Shown: positions 1 to 5,617 of the stretch, piece after piece | Position numbering within the stretch: position 1 is the stretch's first letter | Layout: each line of letters begins with the position of its first letter | NCBI GenBank assembly: GCA_003511885.1 | Contig: DOIX01000274.1 | Coordinates: 22,796 to 30,395 of the forward strand | DNA: 7,600 nucleotides | Direction of reading: 5' to 3' | Origin: Cyanobacteria bacterium UBA11153 | GTDB lineage: Bacteria > Cyanobacteriota > Cyanobacteriia > Cyanobacteriales > Coleofasciculaceae | Translations under genes and position numbers: made by a program | Notes under the pieces: model-generated | Told to the model about the DNA's origin: nothing | What the model saw: only the letters and a program-made list of their open reading frames with translations | Database searches by the model: none

Positions 1-16
1 CTTATACAGCAAGCCC

Positions 17-169
17 TACTTAGCGTGCTAATTTATAACAAAAAATTATTGAAACCTTTGTCAGGTAAGAATTGTGAGCAATTTTTCAGTCAAAAATAGC
101 CTTTTTTTAGTGGGTTAACGCCTAATTAGCTTTTTGATTACTTAAACTAATATTTTGGCACACTAAGTA
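17..169. repeat. imperfect inverted repeat, 15-nt arms
   Basis: The arm TACTTAGCGTGCTAA (17-31) pairs with TTGGCACACTAAGTA (155-169) at 13 of 15 positions when reverse-complemented, leaving 123 nt between the arms. The similarity fades outside them. This could be the worn ends of a small non-autonomous element or a chance match in AT-rich DNA. No target-site duplication was identified. Confidence 0.25.
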
Positions 170-416
170 CGGTAGACCCTTAAAATTTGCTTGAGGAAAT
201 TTACATTGGCTTGAATTGACTTACAATAGCCGATAAAATTGACAAAAGGTTAGTAAAAGCCCTTTGGATTATTATAGCATAATCGCTGAAACGACGCAAT
301 CTCGTAAATTATCGAGAATTATTTTTAATACCTATCAACGTATTTAAAGCACTTTCAGGCGTTTTCCGAAAAATTAACTTATGTTAAGCAACTTTCTTTG
401 TTAAATTATGTTACAG

Positions 417-444
417 CTAGGGGTACACTTGGTAGGGGCTAGGG
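417..444. repeat. degenerate heptamer (STRR-like) array
   Basis: Four consecutive heptamers can be read: CTAGGGG, TACACTT, GGTAGGG and GCTAGGG. The second is degenerate. They resemble the G-rich heptamer arrays at 1803, 3254 and 6871. Such short tandemly repeated repetitive sequences are known from intergenic DNA of filamentous cyanobacteria. The array supplies the codons just upstream of the ORF tail that follows, so that tail has probably lost its original 5' part. Confidence 0.45.
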
Positions 445-450
445 CGTGTC

Positions 451-567
451 GGGAAAAGACATCTCCAGAAATTAGTTAAAGACAAATTAAAAGCCGTTCC
501 TGACTGGCAAGAAAGGCTAAGAGAGTTTGTTGGTAAACTAATAGAAGAAAATATTGACGGCAGTTAA
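451..567 (+). pseudogene. C-terminal remnant of an unidentified gene
   Basis: One plus-strand frame is open from 436 to the TAA at 565-567. From about 478 it reads like a real helical, charged protein tail (KDKLKAVPDWQERLREF, then VGKLIEENIDGS). There is no ATG, GTG or TTG start in frame, the frame is closed by TAG at 433, and its first codons come from a heptamer array. I read it as the 3' end of a gene that lost its front. I do not recognise the family. It may be a chance open frame, but the amino-acid composition is more protein-like than expected for intergenic DNA. Confidence 0.25.
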
Positions 568-574
568 AACTGCC
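559..574 (-). terminator. possible weak terminator hairpin after pstB
   Basis: GGCAGT-TAAA-ACTGCC forms a 6-bp stem with a 4-nt loop. Read on the minus strand it lies about 120 nt beyond the pstB stop and is followed by a partly T-rich stretch (GTCAATATTTTC). The T-run is interrupted and offset, so this is a poor match to an intrinsic terminator. No better candidate is visible downstream of pstB. Confidence 0.2.
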
Positions 575-580
575 TGAGTC

Positions 581-665
581 GATTTTCCTCCCTGCTCTAA
601 AGAGACAGAGCTTCCAATCTCCCATGAGGTTTACGTGAGAGAAGCTTGGAGTTGGCCCAGTGAAA
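581..665 (-). mobile_element. possible relic of an IS200/IS605-type tnpB right end
   Basis: Read on the minus strand, this stretch has paired segments in the order GGAGTTGG...CCAATCTCC on plus coordinates 648-655 with 614-622 (one bulge), then a 5-bp stem (GCTCT/AGAGC, 594-598 with 607-611), then GGGAGGA. A GATTGG-stem-GGGAGGA layout resembles, from memory, the structured non-coding right end downstream of tnpB in IS200/IS605/IS1341-type elements, where the guide RNA of TnpB is encoded. No tnpB or tnpA frame is present, so at most it is a solo relic. The identification comes from visual resemblance only. Confidence 0.3.
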
Positions 666-695
666 CCGGGAGAAATTTGCCAAAGAAGACAAAGA

Positions 696-1526
696 TCAAC
701 CAAACCTGCCACTAACATAATCGCGAGTCGCTTCAGCTTTAGGATTTTGGAAGATGACTTCAGTTTGATCGAATTCTACTAAATACCCTTGCTTGCCACC
801 TTTTTCTGTAGCTTGGGCATTAAAAAATGCTGTCATATCGGCTACCCGCGTGGCTTGCTGCATATTATGAGTAACGATGACAATGGTGTAATGCTCCTTA
901 AGTTGGTGCATTAATTCTTCAACTTTCAGGGTTGATATGGGATCGAGTGCGGAACAAGGTTCATCCATTAATAAAACTTCAGGTTGAATTGCTAAAGCAC
1001 GAGCAATACATAAACGCTGTTGTTGTCCTCCGGATAAGGATAATCCACTTTGTTTTAATTTATCTTTTACTTCATCCCACAGGGCGGCTTGTTGAAGACT
1101 TCGTTCTACTAATTCATCCATGTTACCCCGATAGCCGTTAATCCTTGCACCGAAAGCTATATTTTCATAAATAGATTTGGGGAAAGGGTTGGGTTTTTGG
1201 AAAACCATCCCGATGCGGCGGCGCACTTCTTCGATATTTTTGTTGAATTTAGGATCGTAGAGATTTTCGCCATGGAAGGAAATTCTTCCTTCTACCCTAG
1301 CGCCAGGAATTAAATCGTTTAAACGGTTGAAGCATCGGAGTAATGTACTTTTTCCACAACCAGAAGGACCAATAAAAGCGGTAATCTTGTTTTTGTAAAT
1401 ATCTAAAAAAACATCTTTAACTGCGAGAAATGTTCCGTAGTATATTGAAGTTTTTTCTGCCGTTAAGACAGGTTCATTCATCCCTTTATGAGAAAATTTG
1501 TTCTCGATGGTTGATTCGCGATTCAT
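696..1526 (-). CDS. pstB: phosphate ABC transporter ATP-binding protein PstB
   Basis: PstB is the cytoplasmic ATPase of the Pst importer; as a dimer on PstC-PstA it couples ATP hydrolysis to inward phosphate transport. The 276-residue protein has every expected ABC motif: Walker [10 protein letters not shown] (53-61), Q-loop glutamine at 110 in VFQKPNPF (the KPNPFP context is typical of PstB), signature LSGGQQQ (164-170), Walker B VLLMDE (184-189), D-loop SALD and H-loop histidine 220. Length is slightly above the usual 250-260 because of about 15 extra N-terminal residues. The ATG at 1526 is preferred because AGGAGT lies 11 nt upstream; Met16 (1481) aligns with the usual family start and is the alternative. 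It is the last gene of the pst cluster, 457 nt after the second binding-protein gene, which is a wide gap for an operon. Confidence 0.97.
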   Translation of the reverse strand: MNRESTIENKFSHKGMNEPVLTAEKTSIYYGTFLAVKDVFLDIYKNKITAFIGPSGCGKSTLLRCFNRLNDLIPGARVEGRISFHGENLYDPKFNKNIEEVRRRIGMVFQKPNPFPKSIYENIAFGARINGYRGNMDELVERSLQQAALWDEVKDKLKQSGLSLSGGQQQRLCIARALAIQPEVLLMDEPCSALDPISTLKVEELMHQLKEHYTIVIVTHNMQQATRVADMTAFFNAQATEKGGKQGYLVEFDQTEVIFQNPKAEATRDYVSGRFG

Positions 1527-1537
1527 AGATTTAATTT

Positions 1538-1543
1538 ACTCCT
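1538..1543 (-). promoter_or_regulatory. Shine-Dalgarno supporting the upstream pstB start
   Basis: AGGAGT on the minus strand lies 11 nt before the ATG at 1526. It favours this start over the internal Met16, which has only AAAGGG directly abutting its ATG. Confidence 0.6.
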
Positions 1544-1729
1544 ATTTTCTTTATTTTAGATTAACAGAGCAGAAGCAGACAAAAAATTTTCAATTTTATT
1601 TAAATTTAATCCTGACTCCAAATTGATAAAGGATTGTGAATTGTACCATCAATGTAATTGAGAAACACCCACTTTACTTTATCTATTCTCTCCAGAGAGA
1701 TTAAGACCAATCGTGAGATTTGATTTATC

Positions 1730-1796
1730 GCAGTCGCCAAGGTGGTTAAGACACTCTCAATTGCGTGTGAATTGCTTAAGCCCTTGATTCTACTGC
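1730..1796 (+). other. tRNA-like degenerate stretch
   Basis: The 67 nt begin with GCAGT and end with ACTGC, which can pair as a short acceptor-like stem. Next comes a D-arm-like segment (GTCGCCAAGGTGGTTAAGAC, with GTC/GAC closing it). Then a 5-bp stem CAATT/AATTG (1758-1762 with 1770-1774) encloses a 7-nt loop, GCGTGTG. The loop lacks the invariant T at position 33, and the T-arm (around CTTGATTC) is too short to fold. It is therefore not a functional tRNA. It could be a decayed tRNA copy or coincidence. Confidence 0.2.
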
Positions 1797-1802
1797 TTTC
1801 TT

Positions 1803-1837
1803 CCCCTAACCCCTAGCCAGAGTGCCCCTAGTCCCTA
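1803..1837. repeat. degenerate heptamer (STRR-like) array
   Basis: Five heptamers can be read on the plus strand: CCCCTAA, CCCCTAG, CCAGAGT, GCCCCTA and GTCCCTA. The array is C-rich on plus, so it lies in the opposite orientation to those at 417, 3254 and 6871. It forms the last codons of the small minus-strand ORF 1991-1806, which argues against that ORF being intact. Confidence 0.55.
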
Positions 1838-1991
1838 GTGCAGGTGGGCAGAAATAACCCGTCATTTGCGAGCAGGGGGGAGGGGAGAAAATACCAGTAT
1901 CAATGAAACTGGTGAGAAACTTCTGCTGCACTGGACTAGCTATATCATCAAGCTTATTTCTCAATTCAATGAATTTAATTATCTTATTCAT
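1806..1991 (-). CDS. small doubtful ORF overlapping the end of the second pstS
   Basis: The ATG overlaps the stop of the preceding gene in ATGAATAA, a layout that permits translational coupling. The 61-residue product starts plausibly (MNKIIKFIELRNKLDDIASP, then VQQKFLTSFIDTGIF) but its last 25 or so residues are Pro/Gly/Cys-rich and encoded by C-rich and heptamer repeat DNA. I recognise no family. Either a short coupled peptide or remnant has been extended into repeat sequence, or the frame is open by chance. There is no separate ribosome-binding site. Confidence 0.2.
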   Translation of the reverse strand: MNKIIKFIELRNKLDDIASPVQQKFLTSFIDTGIFSPPPCSQMTGYFCPPALGTRGTLARG

Positions 1992-3219
1992 GCTTCTTTT
2001 CTTTTGTCTTTAAATTTTTAATATTTACACCTAATTGAGATTCCTTGCTTTGAAAAATTGAACCCACTTTTCCTTCAGCAAAGCGTTGTTGAGCTTCCTT
2101 TGTTAATTCTTCGGGGAGAGGGATGTAACCAAATTCCAGGAAAAATTTCTGAGAATTTCTAGTTAGTATAAATTCAACAAATCCTTTCACTTCTGGGCGA
2201 GAGACTGATTCTTTCTGAACATAGATAAATTCTGGACGAGATAAGGGCTGATAAGTGCCATCATTAATAGTATCTGGGCTAGGTTTGACGCAGCCTTTAC
2301 CACTATCAATACCAACTGCCTTTAACTTATCTTTATTAGTTTCGTAGTAAGGATAACTGAAAAATCCCATGGCATTTTGATTGGCAGCAACATTTAGTAC
2401 CAAAACGTTATCATCTTGGCTTGAAGTATAATCAGTCCGGATTTTACCTTCTCCCCCTAGGATTGCTTTGGAGAAGAAGCTGTATGTACCGGAATCTTTG
2501 TCGGGAGCAAACAGTGTTATTGGTTGCTTGGTAAATTTAGGGTTAATTCGATCCCATGTTTTAATATTGCCCTCAGATGAAGAGTCCCAAATTTTTTTTA
2601 GTTCTTCTAATTTGAGACATTCCACAGCCGTGTTTTGCGGGGCAGTAACAACAGTCTTGTCTTGGGGGTTAACTGCAACAGTCTTTGCTTGAGGATTAGG
2701 GGCAACTGCTTTGTTTTGGGAATTGATAGCCACTACAATCCCATCAGCAGAAACTGGTAGTTCAATAAATTCAATGTTGTTTTTTTTACAAAGTTCAATC
2801 TCTTCTGGTTTAATGGGACGGGAGGCGTTAGAGATATCTATTTCTCCGGCACATAATTTTTTAAATCCTTCCGTTGTATTGGAAGAATTGAGAGTCACCT
2901 TTACGCCTGAATTAGCTTTATGAAATGCTTCTCCTATTATTTCAGAAAGGATAAACAAGCTGCTAGACCCATCTATTTTGACTTCTCCCGACAAACCAGA
3001 GTTGGTGGCGGGTTTTTCAAGAGAGGATTTTTCGTTGGGATTGCCACTGGCAACTTCTCCAGAAGGAGATACTGATAGCGTTTTGGTACTGCTGCAAGAT
3101 GGTAGGGTAATCAGGCAGAAGACAATAGACAGAAAGCATAAAGCTGTAAGGCTTGTTGGCTCTGCTTTTTGCCTATTGTTAATTCTATCTTTTTTTCTAC
3201 CAAGCTGGAGTAGTTTCAT
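1984..3219 (-). CDS. pstS: second PstS-family phosphate-binding lipoprotein
   Basis: This 411-residue protein is a clear paralogue of the operon's first PstS: blocks such as [26 protein letters not shown] and the GSIF region near the C terminus are shared. It should be a lipid-anchored periplasmic binding protein feeding PstCA. The N terminus has about 23 extra residues before a hydrophobic segment (24-40) and a lipobox-like LPSC with Cys42. Ligand loops differ from the first PstS: DGSSSLF (83-89) for DGSSTVF, SSNTTEGF (112-119) for SSGTGGGF, and DKDSGTYSFF (240-249) for [10 protein letters not shown]. Residues 167-199 are an insertion of 9-residue repeats. Its place between pstA and pstB is not the canonical pstSCAB order. 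The start is ATG at 3219 without a clear ribosome-binding site. Affinity or specificity may differ from the first PstS; that is inference. Confidence 0.88.
   Translation of the reverse strand: MKLLQLGRKKDRINNRQKAEPTSLTALCFLSIVFCLITLPSCSSTKTLSVSPSGEVASGNPNEKSSLEKPATNSGLSGEVKIDGSSSLFILSEIIGEAFHKANSGVKVTLNSSNTTEGFKKLCAGEIDISNASRPIKPEEIELCKKNNIEFIELPVSADGIVVAINSQNKAVAPNPQAKTVAVNPQDKTVVTAPQNTAVECLKLEELKKIWDSSSEGNIKTWDRINPKFTKQPITLFAPDKDSGTYSFFSKAILGGEGKIRTDYTSSQDDNVLVLNVAANQNAMGFFSYPYYETNKDKLKAVGIDSGKGCVKPSPDTINDGTYQPLSRPEFIYVQKESVSRPEVKGFVEFILTRNSQKFFLEFGYIPLPEELTKEAQQRFAEGKVGSIFQSKESQLGVNIKNLKTKEKKHE
2641..2721 (-). repeat. 27-bp in-frame tandem repeats within the second pstS
   Basis: Three 27-bp units (2641-2667, 2668-2694, 2695-2721) encode PQDKTVVTA, PQAKTVAVN and SQNKAVAPN. 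A fourth, partial unit begins PQNTAV at residue 194. The units have diverged at the DNA level but keep the PQxKTV pattern. The first PstS lacks all this and reads directly from VVVNKDS into KIECLKVEE. The segment therefore looks like an in-frame tandem expansion of one short loop. Confidence 0.75.
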
Positions 3220-3253
3220 GAAATCTTGATTGACTTTTTGGGTTTTATAGCAA

Positions 3254-3288
3254 GGGACTAGGGGGTAGGGACTGGGGACTGGGGAAGA
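3254..3288. repeat. heptamer (STRR-like) array between pstA and the second pstS
   Basis: Five heptamers run GGGACTA, GGGGGTA, GGGACTG, GGGACTG and GGGAAGA on the plus strand. Two adjacent copies are identical. This is the cleanest of the four arrays and lies 35 nt upstream of the second pstS start. Confidence 0.7.
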
Positions 3289-3328
3289 ATGCTGTCAAAT
3301 TAAGGGCTTGAGGACTTGAGAATGTTTT

Positions 3329-3344
3329 AACCGCCCTGACGGTT
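3329..3344 (-). other. small stem-loop in the pstA to second pstS gap
   Basis: AACCG-CCCTGA-CGGTT gives a 5-bp stem with a 6-nt loop. No T-run follows on the minus strand, so it is not a standard terminator. It lies about 50 nt beyond the pstA stop. Confidence 0.3.
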
Positions 3345-3353
3345 GCTATATCG

Positions 3354-3375
3354 GCTCAAACTCAGATATTTGAGC
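3354..3375 (-). other. stem-loop just after pstA
   Basis: GCTCAAA (3354-3360) pairs perfectly with TTTGAGC (3369-3375) around an 8-nt loop, starting 19 nt past the pstA stop codon. No U-run follows on the transcript, so mRNA stabilisation or processing is likelier than termination. Confidence 0.4.
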
Positions 3376-3394
3376 TTCAAGAGGTGGCGAGCCT

Positions 3395-4315
3395 TTATCG
3401 CTTGCTCTGAAACTTATTGCGTAAGAGAATAGCGGTGCTATTCATCAGTAATAACACCATCATCAAGACAATAATACCAGCGGCGGCATTAGTTTGGAAA
3501 GCCTCTTGGGGACGGGAAACCCAGTTAAAAATCTGAATCGGTAAAGCAGTAAAGGGACTTTGCAAGCCTTTGAGGGAAAGCTCTGGGAGAAAAGCGATGT
3601 AGGTCAATGCCCCAATGGTAATTAGGGAAGCGGTTTCGCCAATGGCTCGTGATAGAGCTAAGATGGTTCCCGTCAGAATTGCTGGTAAGGCCAAAGGAAA
3701 AATCTGTTGGCTGATGACTTGCCATCGGGTTGCACCGAGAGCAAAACCGGCTTGCCGTAAACTATCGGGGATTGCCCGCAGGGCTTCGCGAGTTGAAATG
3801 ATAATTACGGGTAAAATTAATAGAGTTAGGGTTAATGCTCCTGTGAGAATACTCCGTCCTTGAGTAATTGGTTCCAGCCACCGGACAAAGATTTGCAAAC
3901 CTAGCAAGCCATAAATAATCGAAGGCACAGCAGCGAGATTAGCAATGTTAATTTCAATAATCTGGGTCAACCAATTATCCTTAGCGTATTCTTCCAAAAA
4001 AATCCCTGCCCCTACTCCCAGAGGAAAAGCAATAATGGCAACGGTTAAGAGTAGCCAGATACTACCGACTAAGGGGGATAAAATCCCTGCTGCTGAGGGA
4101 CGACGGGAGGGAAAGGAAGTGATAAATGACCAATTTAAGCGAGGAAGTCCATCGCTAAAGACATCAATGAGTAAAATAGCTAAGATTACCAAGCCAAAGA
4201 ATGTCGCCACCCAAGTTGCGATCGCAAATACTTTATCTAAACTATAGCGCTTGAGTAGAGCTGGCTTAAATACCCCATGGGATTCCTCTTTTTTGACTTT
4301 TATCTCTTGTGCCAT
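3395..4315 (-). CDS. pstA: phosphate ABC transporter permease PstA
   Basis: PstA is one of two membrane subunits forming the phosphate channel. The 306-residue protein has a cytoplasmic N-terminal stretch of about 28 residues, then hydrophobic segments near 29-51, 78-104, 121-145, 157-174, 203-237 and 277-298, consistent with the six-helix binding-protein-dependent permease fold. The EAA-type loop that docks on PstB is RQAGFALGATRWQV (187-200). Conserved SRAIGETAS (222-230) and the LAAVPSIIYGLLGL stretch (127-140) are typical of PstA/PstC. The ATG overlaps the pstC stop by one base (TAATG), so the two are probably translationally coupled. GGAG lies 11 nt before the ATG inside the end of pstC. 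Length is normal and nothing looks broken. Confidence 0.96.
   Translation of the reverse strand: MAQEIKVKKEESHGVFKPALLKRYSLDKVFAIATWVATFFGLVILAILLIDVFSDGLPRLNWSFITSFPSRRPSAAGILSPLVGSIWLLLTVAIIAFPLGVGAGIFLEEYAKDNWLTQIIEINIANLAAVPSIIYGLLGLQIFVRWLEPITQGRSILTGALTLTLLILPVIIISTREALRAIPDSLRQAGFALGATRWQVISQQIFPLALPAILTGTILALSRAIGETASLITIGALTYIAFLPELSLKGLQSPFTALPIQIFNWVSRPQEAFQTNAAAGIIVLMMVLLLMNSTAILLRNKFQSKR
4218..4225. repeat. HIP1 octamer GCGATCGC
   Basis: Exact copy of the highly iterated palindrome common in many cyanobacterial genomes, inside pstA. Confidence 0.8.
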
Positions 4316-5238
4316 TACTCATACTTCTCCCGAAAACGACGAACAAACCAAAAGCTAAAGACATTTAAAACTAATGTCATTAAAAACAAAGTCATCCCCA
4401 CTGCAAAAATAGTTTTGTATGCCAATGAGCCAGCGGGTGTATCTCCCAAACTCACCTGAACAATATAAGCAGTCATTGTCTGGATGGGAACAAGAGGATT
4501 GAGAGCCAAACGAGGATTTTGCCCTGCGGCGATTGCTACGATCATTGTTTCCCCAACTGCGCGGGAAATTGCTAAAATAAAGGATGCCACAATCCCTGAT
4601 AAAGCCGCTGGCAATACAACGCCAATAATCACCTCGCGTTTGGTCGCACCTAAAGCATAAGCACCTTCCCGCAGACTGCGGGGTACCGCATAGATAGCAT
4701 CTTCACTCAAAGAAGCAACCAAAGGAATAATCGATACACCCAAAACTAATCCACCACTCAAAGCATTAAAACCTTGCAAACCAGGGATAATTGTCTGGAG
4801 AGCCGGAGTAACTAGTAAAAGGGCAAAATAACCAAAGACGACACTAGGCACTCCCGCCAGAATTTCGATTGCAGGCTTGAGGAAACTGCGGATTCTGGGC
4901 GATGCGTATTCGCTCAAACAGATAGCAGATAATAAACCGATAGGCAAAGCCACCGAAATTGCGATCGCGGAAGTGAGGAATGTGGCACTAATCAGTGTCA
5001 ATATGCCAAACTTCGGGTTAGCAAAAAGCGGTGTCCATTCTAATTCAGTTAAAAATCGCCAGATTGGCACTTCCTTAAAAAACTCCACCGCTTCAAATAT
5101 CAGCGTCAAGACAATCCCCATCGTTGTTGCCACTGAAATCAGGGCAAATAAGGTAAAAATCGATTTAACGGCAAACTCGACACGCTTTGCTGTTTGGCGG
5201 TTAGGGCGAAATAAATCGTTTGATTGTAAGTCATTCAC
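4315..5238 (-). CDS. pstC: phosphate ABC transporter permease PstC
   Basis: PstC pairs with PstA to form the transmembrane pathway. The 307-residue product has a hydrophilic N terminus, then hydrophobic segments near 24-49, 76-108, 124-150, 161-178, 203-236 and 276-299, with a periplasmic loop around 50-75 containing [14 protein letters not shown], a PstC-type pattern. The EAA loop is [14 protein letters not shown] (190-203), followed by conserved SRAVGETM (225-232). The start codon is GTG at 5238: the frame is closed by TAA at 5277-5275 and no ATG or TTG lies between. An out-of-frame ATG sits four bases in (GTGAATGA). I see no good ribosome-binding site. The gene follows pstS after 379 nt and runs into pstA by a one-base overlap. 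Confidence 0.96.
   Translation of the reverse strand: MNDLQSNDLFRPNRQTAKRVEFAVKSIFTLFALISVATTMGIVLTLIFEAVEFFKEVPIWRFLTELEWTPLFANPKFGILTLISATFLTSAIAISVALPIGLLSAICLSEYASPRIRSFLKPAIEILAGVPSVVFGYFALLLVTPALQTIIPGLQGFNALSGGLVLGVSIIPLVASLSEDAIYAVPRSLREGAYALGATKREVIIGVVLPAALSGIVASFILAISRAVGETMIVAIAAGQNPRLALNPLVPIQTMTAYIVQVSLGDTPAGSLAYKTIFAVGMTLFLMTLVLNVFSFWFVRRFREKYE
4961..4968. repeat. HIP1 octamer GCGATCGC
   Basis: Second exact HIP1 copy, inside pstC. Confidence 0.8.
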
Positions 5239-5472
5239 TACAGATTCGGAAGTAATTGGGAGTTTTGAGTTTGCTTAGGGTAGCGGCAGTAAGTCCCTTT
5301 TGAGTTTTAATGTTTTCAGTTTTGAGTTTTGATATCCTATCCGGTAGGATTGCACTTGTCTAATGTCTAAATAGTTTCGTTGTCAGAACCAACCGGGCTT
5401 GATATTATAAGATTTTGAGGCACGGTTACTTCTTACTACTTCCCCCTCACGACATCACCGGATTTGATATTA

Positions 5473-5478
5473 ATTATA
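5473..5478 (-). promoter_or_regulatory. possible internal -10 element ahead of pstC
   Basis: An exact TATAAT occurs on the minus strand, about 235 nt upstream of the pstC start. The best -35 at 17-18 nt spacing is poor (TGTAAA at 18 nt). A second exact TATAAT at 5409-5404 also lacks a -35. In DNA this AT-rich such hexamers can arise by chance. Confidence 0.25.
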
Positions 5479-5510
5479 GACATATCCACTGGTTTATTTA
5501 CAGACGCTAC

Positions 5511-5534
5511 GCTCTAGCGATTGATCGCTAGAGC
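5511..5534 (-). other. perfect 11-bp stem-loop after pstS
   Basis: GCTCTAGCGAT (5511-5521) and ATCGCTAGAGC (5524-5534) are perfect complements with only TG between them (in practice a 4-6 nt loop after opening a pair or two). It starts 84 nt past the pstS stop. No T-run follows on the minus strand. Such a stem could protect the pstS mRNA from 3' decay and help make binding protein in excess over PstCAB; that role is inference. The adjoining GACGCTAC resembles a dispersed repeat motif I recall from Nostoc genomes. Confidence 0.55.
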
Positions 5535-5617
5535 AATTAATTAATACTGCCAATTTTTGGCGACCAATATTCCAGGGTATATCGCTATAAAAAAACCAAA
5601 ACTCAAAACTATTAAAC

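Larger units (their letters stand above)
1..470. other. AT-rich intergenic region without a gene
   Basis: I see no convincing coding region on either strand here. The stretch is AT-rich and contains a weak inverted repeat (17-31 with 155-169), a small palindrome (TTAAC-TTAT-GTTAA, 374-387) and the start of a heptamer array from about 417. A weak plus-strand promoter-like pair exists (TTGAAT at 211-216, then 17 nt, then TAAAAT at 234-239), but no gene follows it. TCTCG/CGAGA arms around 300-317 precede a T-rich run and could be a weak terminator for something entering from the left. None of this is strong. Confidence 0.5.
1527..1983. other. 457-nt gap between the second pstS and pstB
   Basis: No established gene lies here. 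From right to left it holds a short ORF overlapping the end of the second pstS gene (1991-1806), a heptamer array (1803-1837), a tRNA-like stretch (1730-1796), a small palindrome (TCTCTC-CA-GAGAGA, about 1686-1699) and an AT-rich leader ending in the pstB ribosome-binding site. I see no good TATAAT-type promoter on the minus strand, so pstB is most simply read through from upstream. Confidence 0.5.
5318..5610. repeat. inverted repeat bracketing most of the pstS-pstC gap
   Basis: AGTTTTGAGTTTTGAT (5318-5333) and ACCAAAACTCAAAACT (5595-5610) are reverse complements at 15 of 16 positions, enclosing 261 nt. Either the pair marks ends of a small inserted element, or two copies of a low-complexity TTTGAGT repeat happen to lie in opposite orientation. 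Further plus-oriented copies just left of 5318 favour the second reading. Confidence 0.4.
5239..5617. other. 379-nt gap between pstS and pstC
   Basis: No gene is supported. The gap contains repeated TTTTGAGTTTT-type motifs on plus (5261-5273, 5299-5310, 5318-5333) and one inverted copy (5595-5610). It also has a small hairpin (ATCCTA/TAGGAT, 5334-5350), an 11-bp perfect stem (5511-5534) and two exact TATAAT hexamers on the minus strand (5409-5404 and 5478-5473). It is long for an operon junction and could hold a processing site, an internal promoter, or a small inserted repeat element. Confidence 0.55.

Noticed and set aside
69..84. GAATTGTGAGCAATTT, resembling half of the E. coli lac operator
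   Set aside because: The match is to one half-site only, there is no LacI-family gene or regulated gene nearby, and it is expected by chance in AT-rich DNA.
239..275. TTGACA followed by TATTAT as a plus-strand promoter
   Set aside because: The spacing is 25 nt, far from 17, and no gene lies downstream.
476..718. 80-codon minus-strand ORF overlapping the pstB end
   Set aside because: It overlaps the pstB stop and translates the structured stretch at 581-665. It looks like non-coding DNA read as protein.
3254..3288. Regular repeats considered as a CRISPR array
   Set aside because: The units are 7 nt in direct tandem with no spacers, which is a heptamer repeat and not a CRISPR array.
4877..5278. 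133-codon plus-strand open frame opposite pstC
   Set aside because: It is fully antisense to the strongly supported pstC, has no ribosome-binding site or recognisable domain, and its composition is that of a shadow frame.
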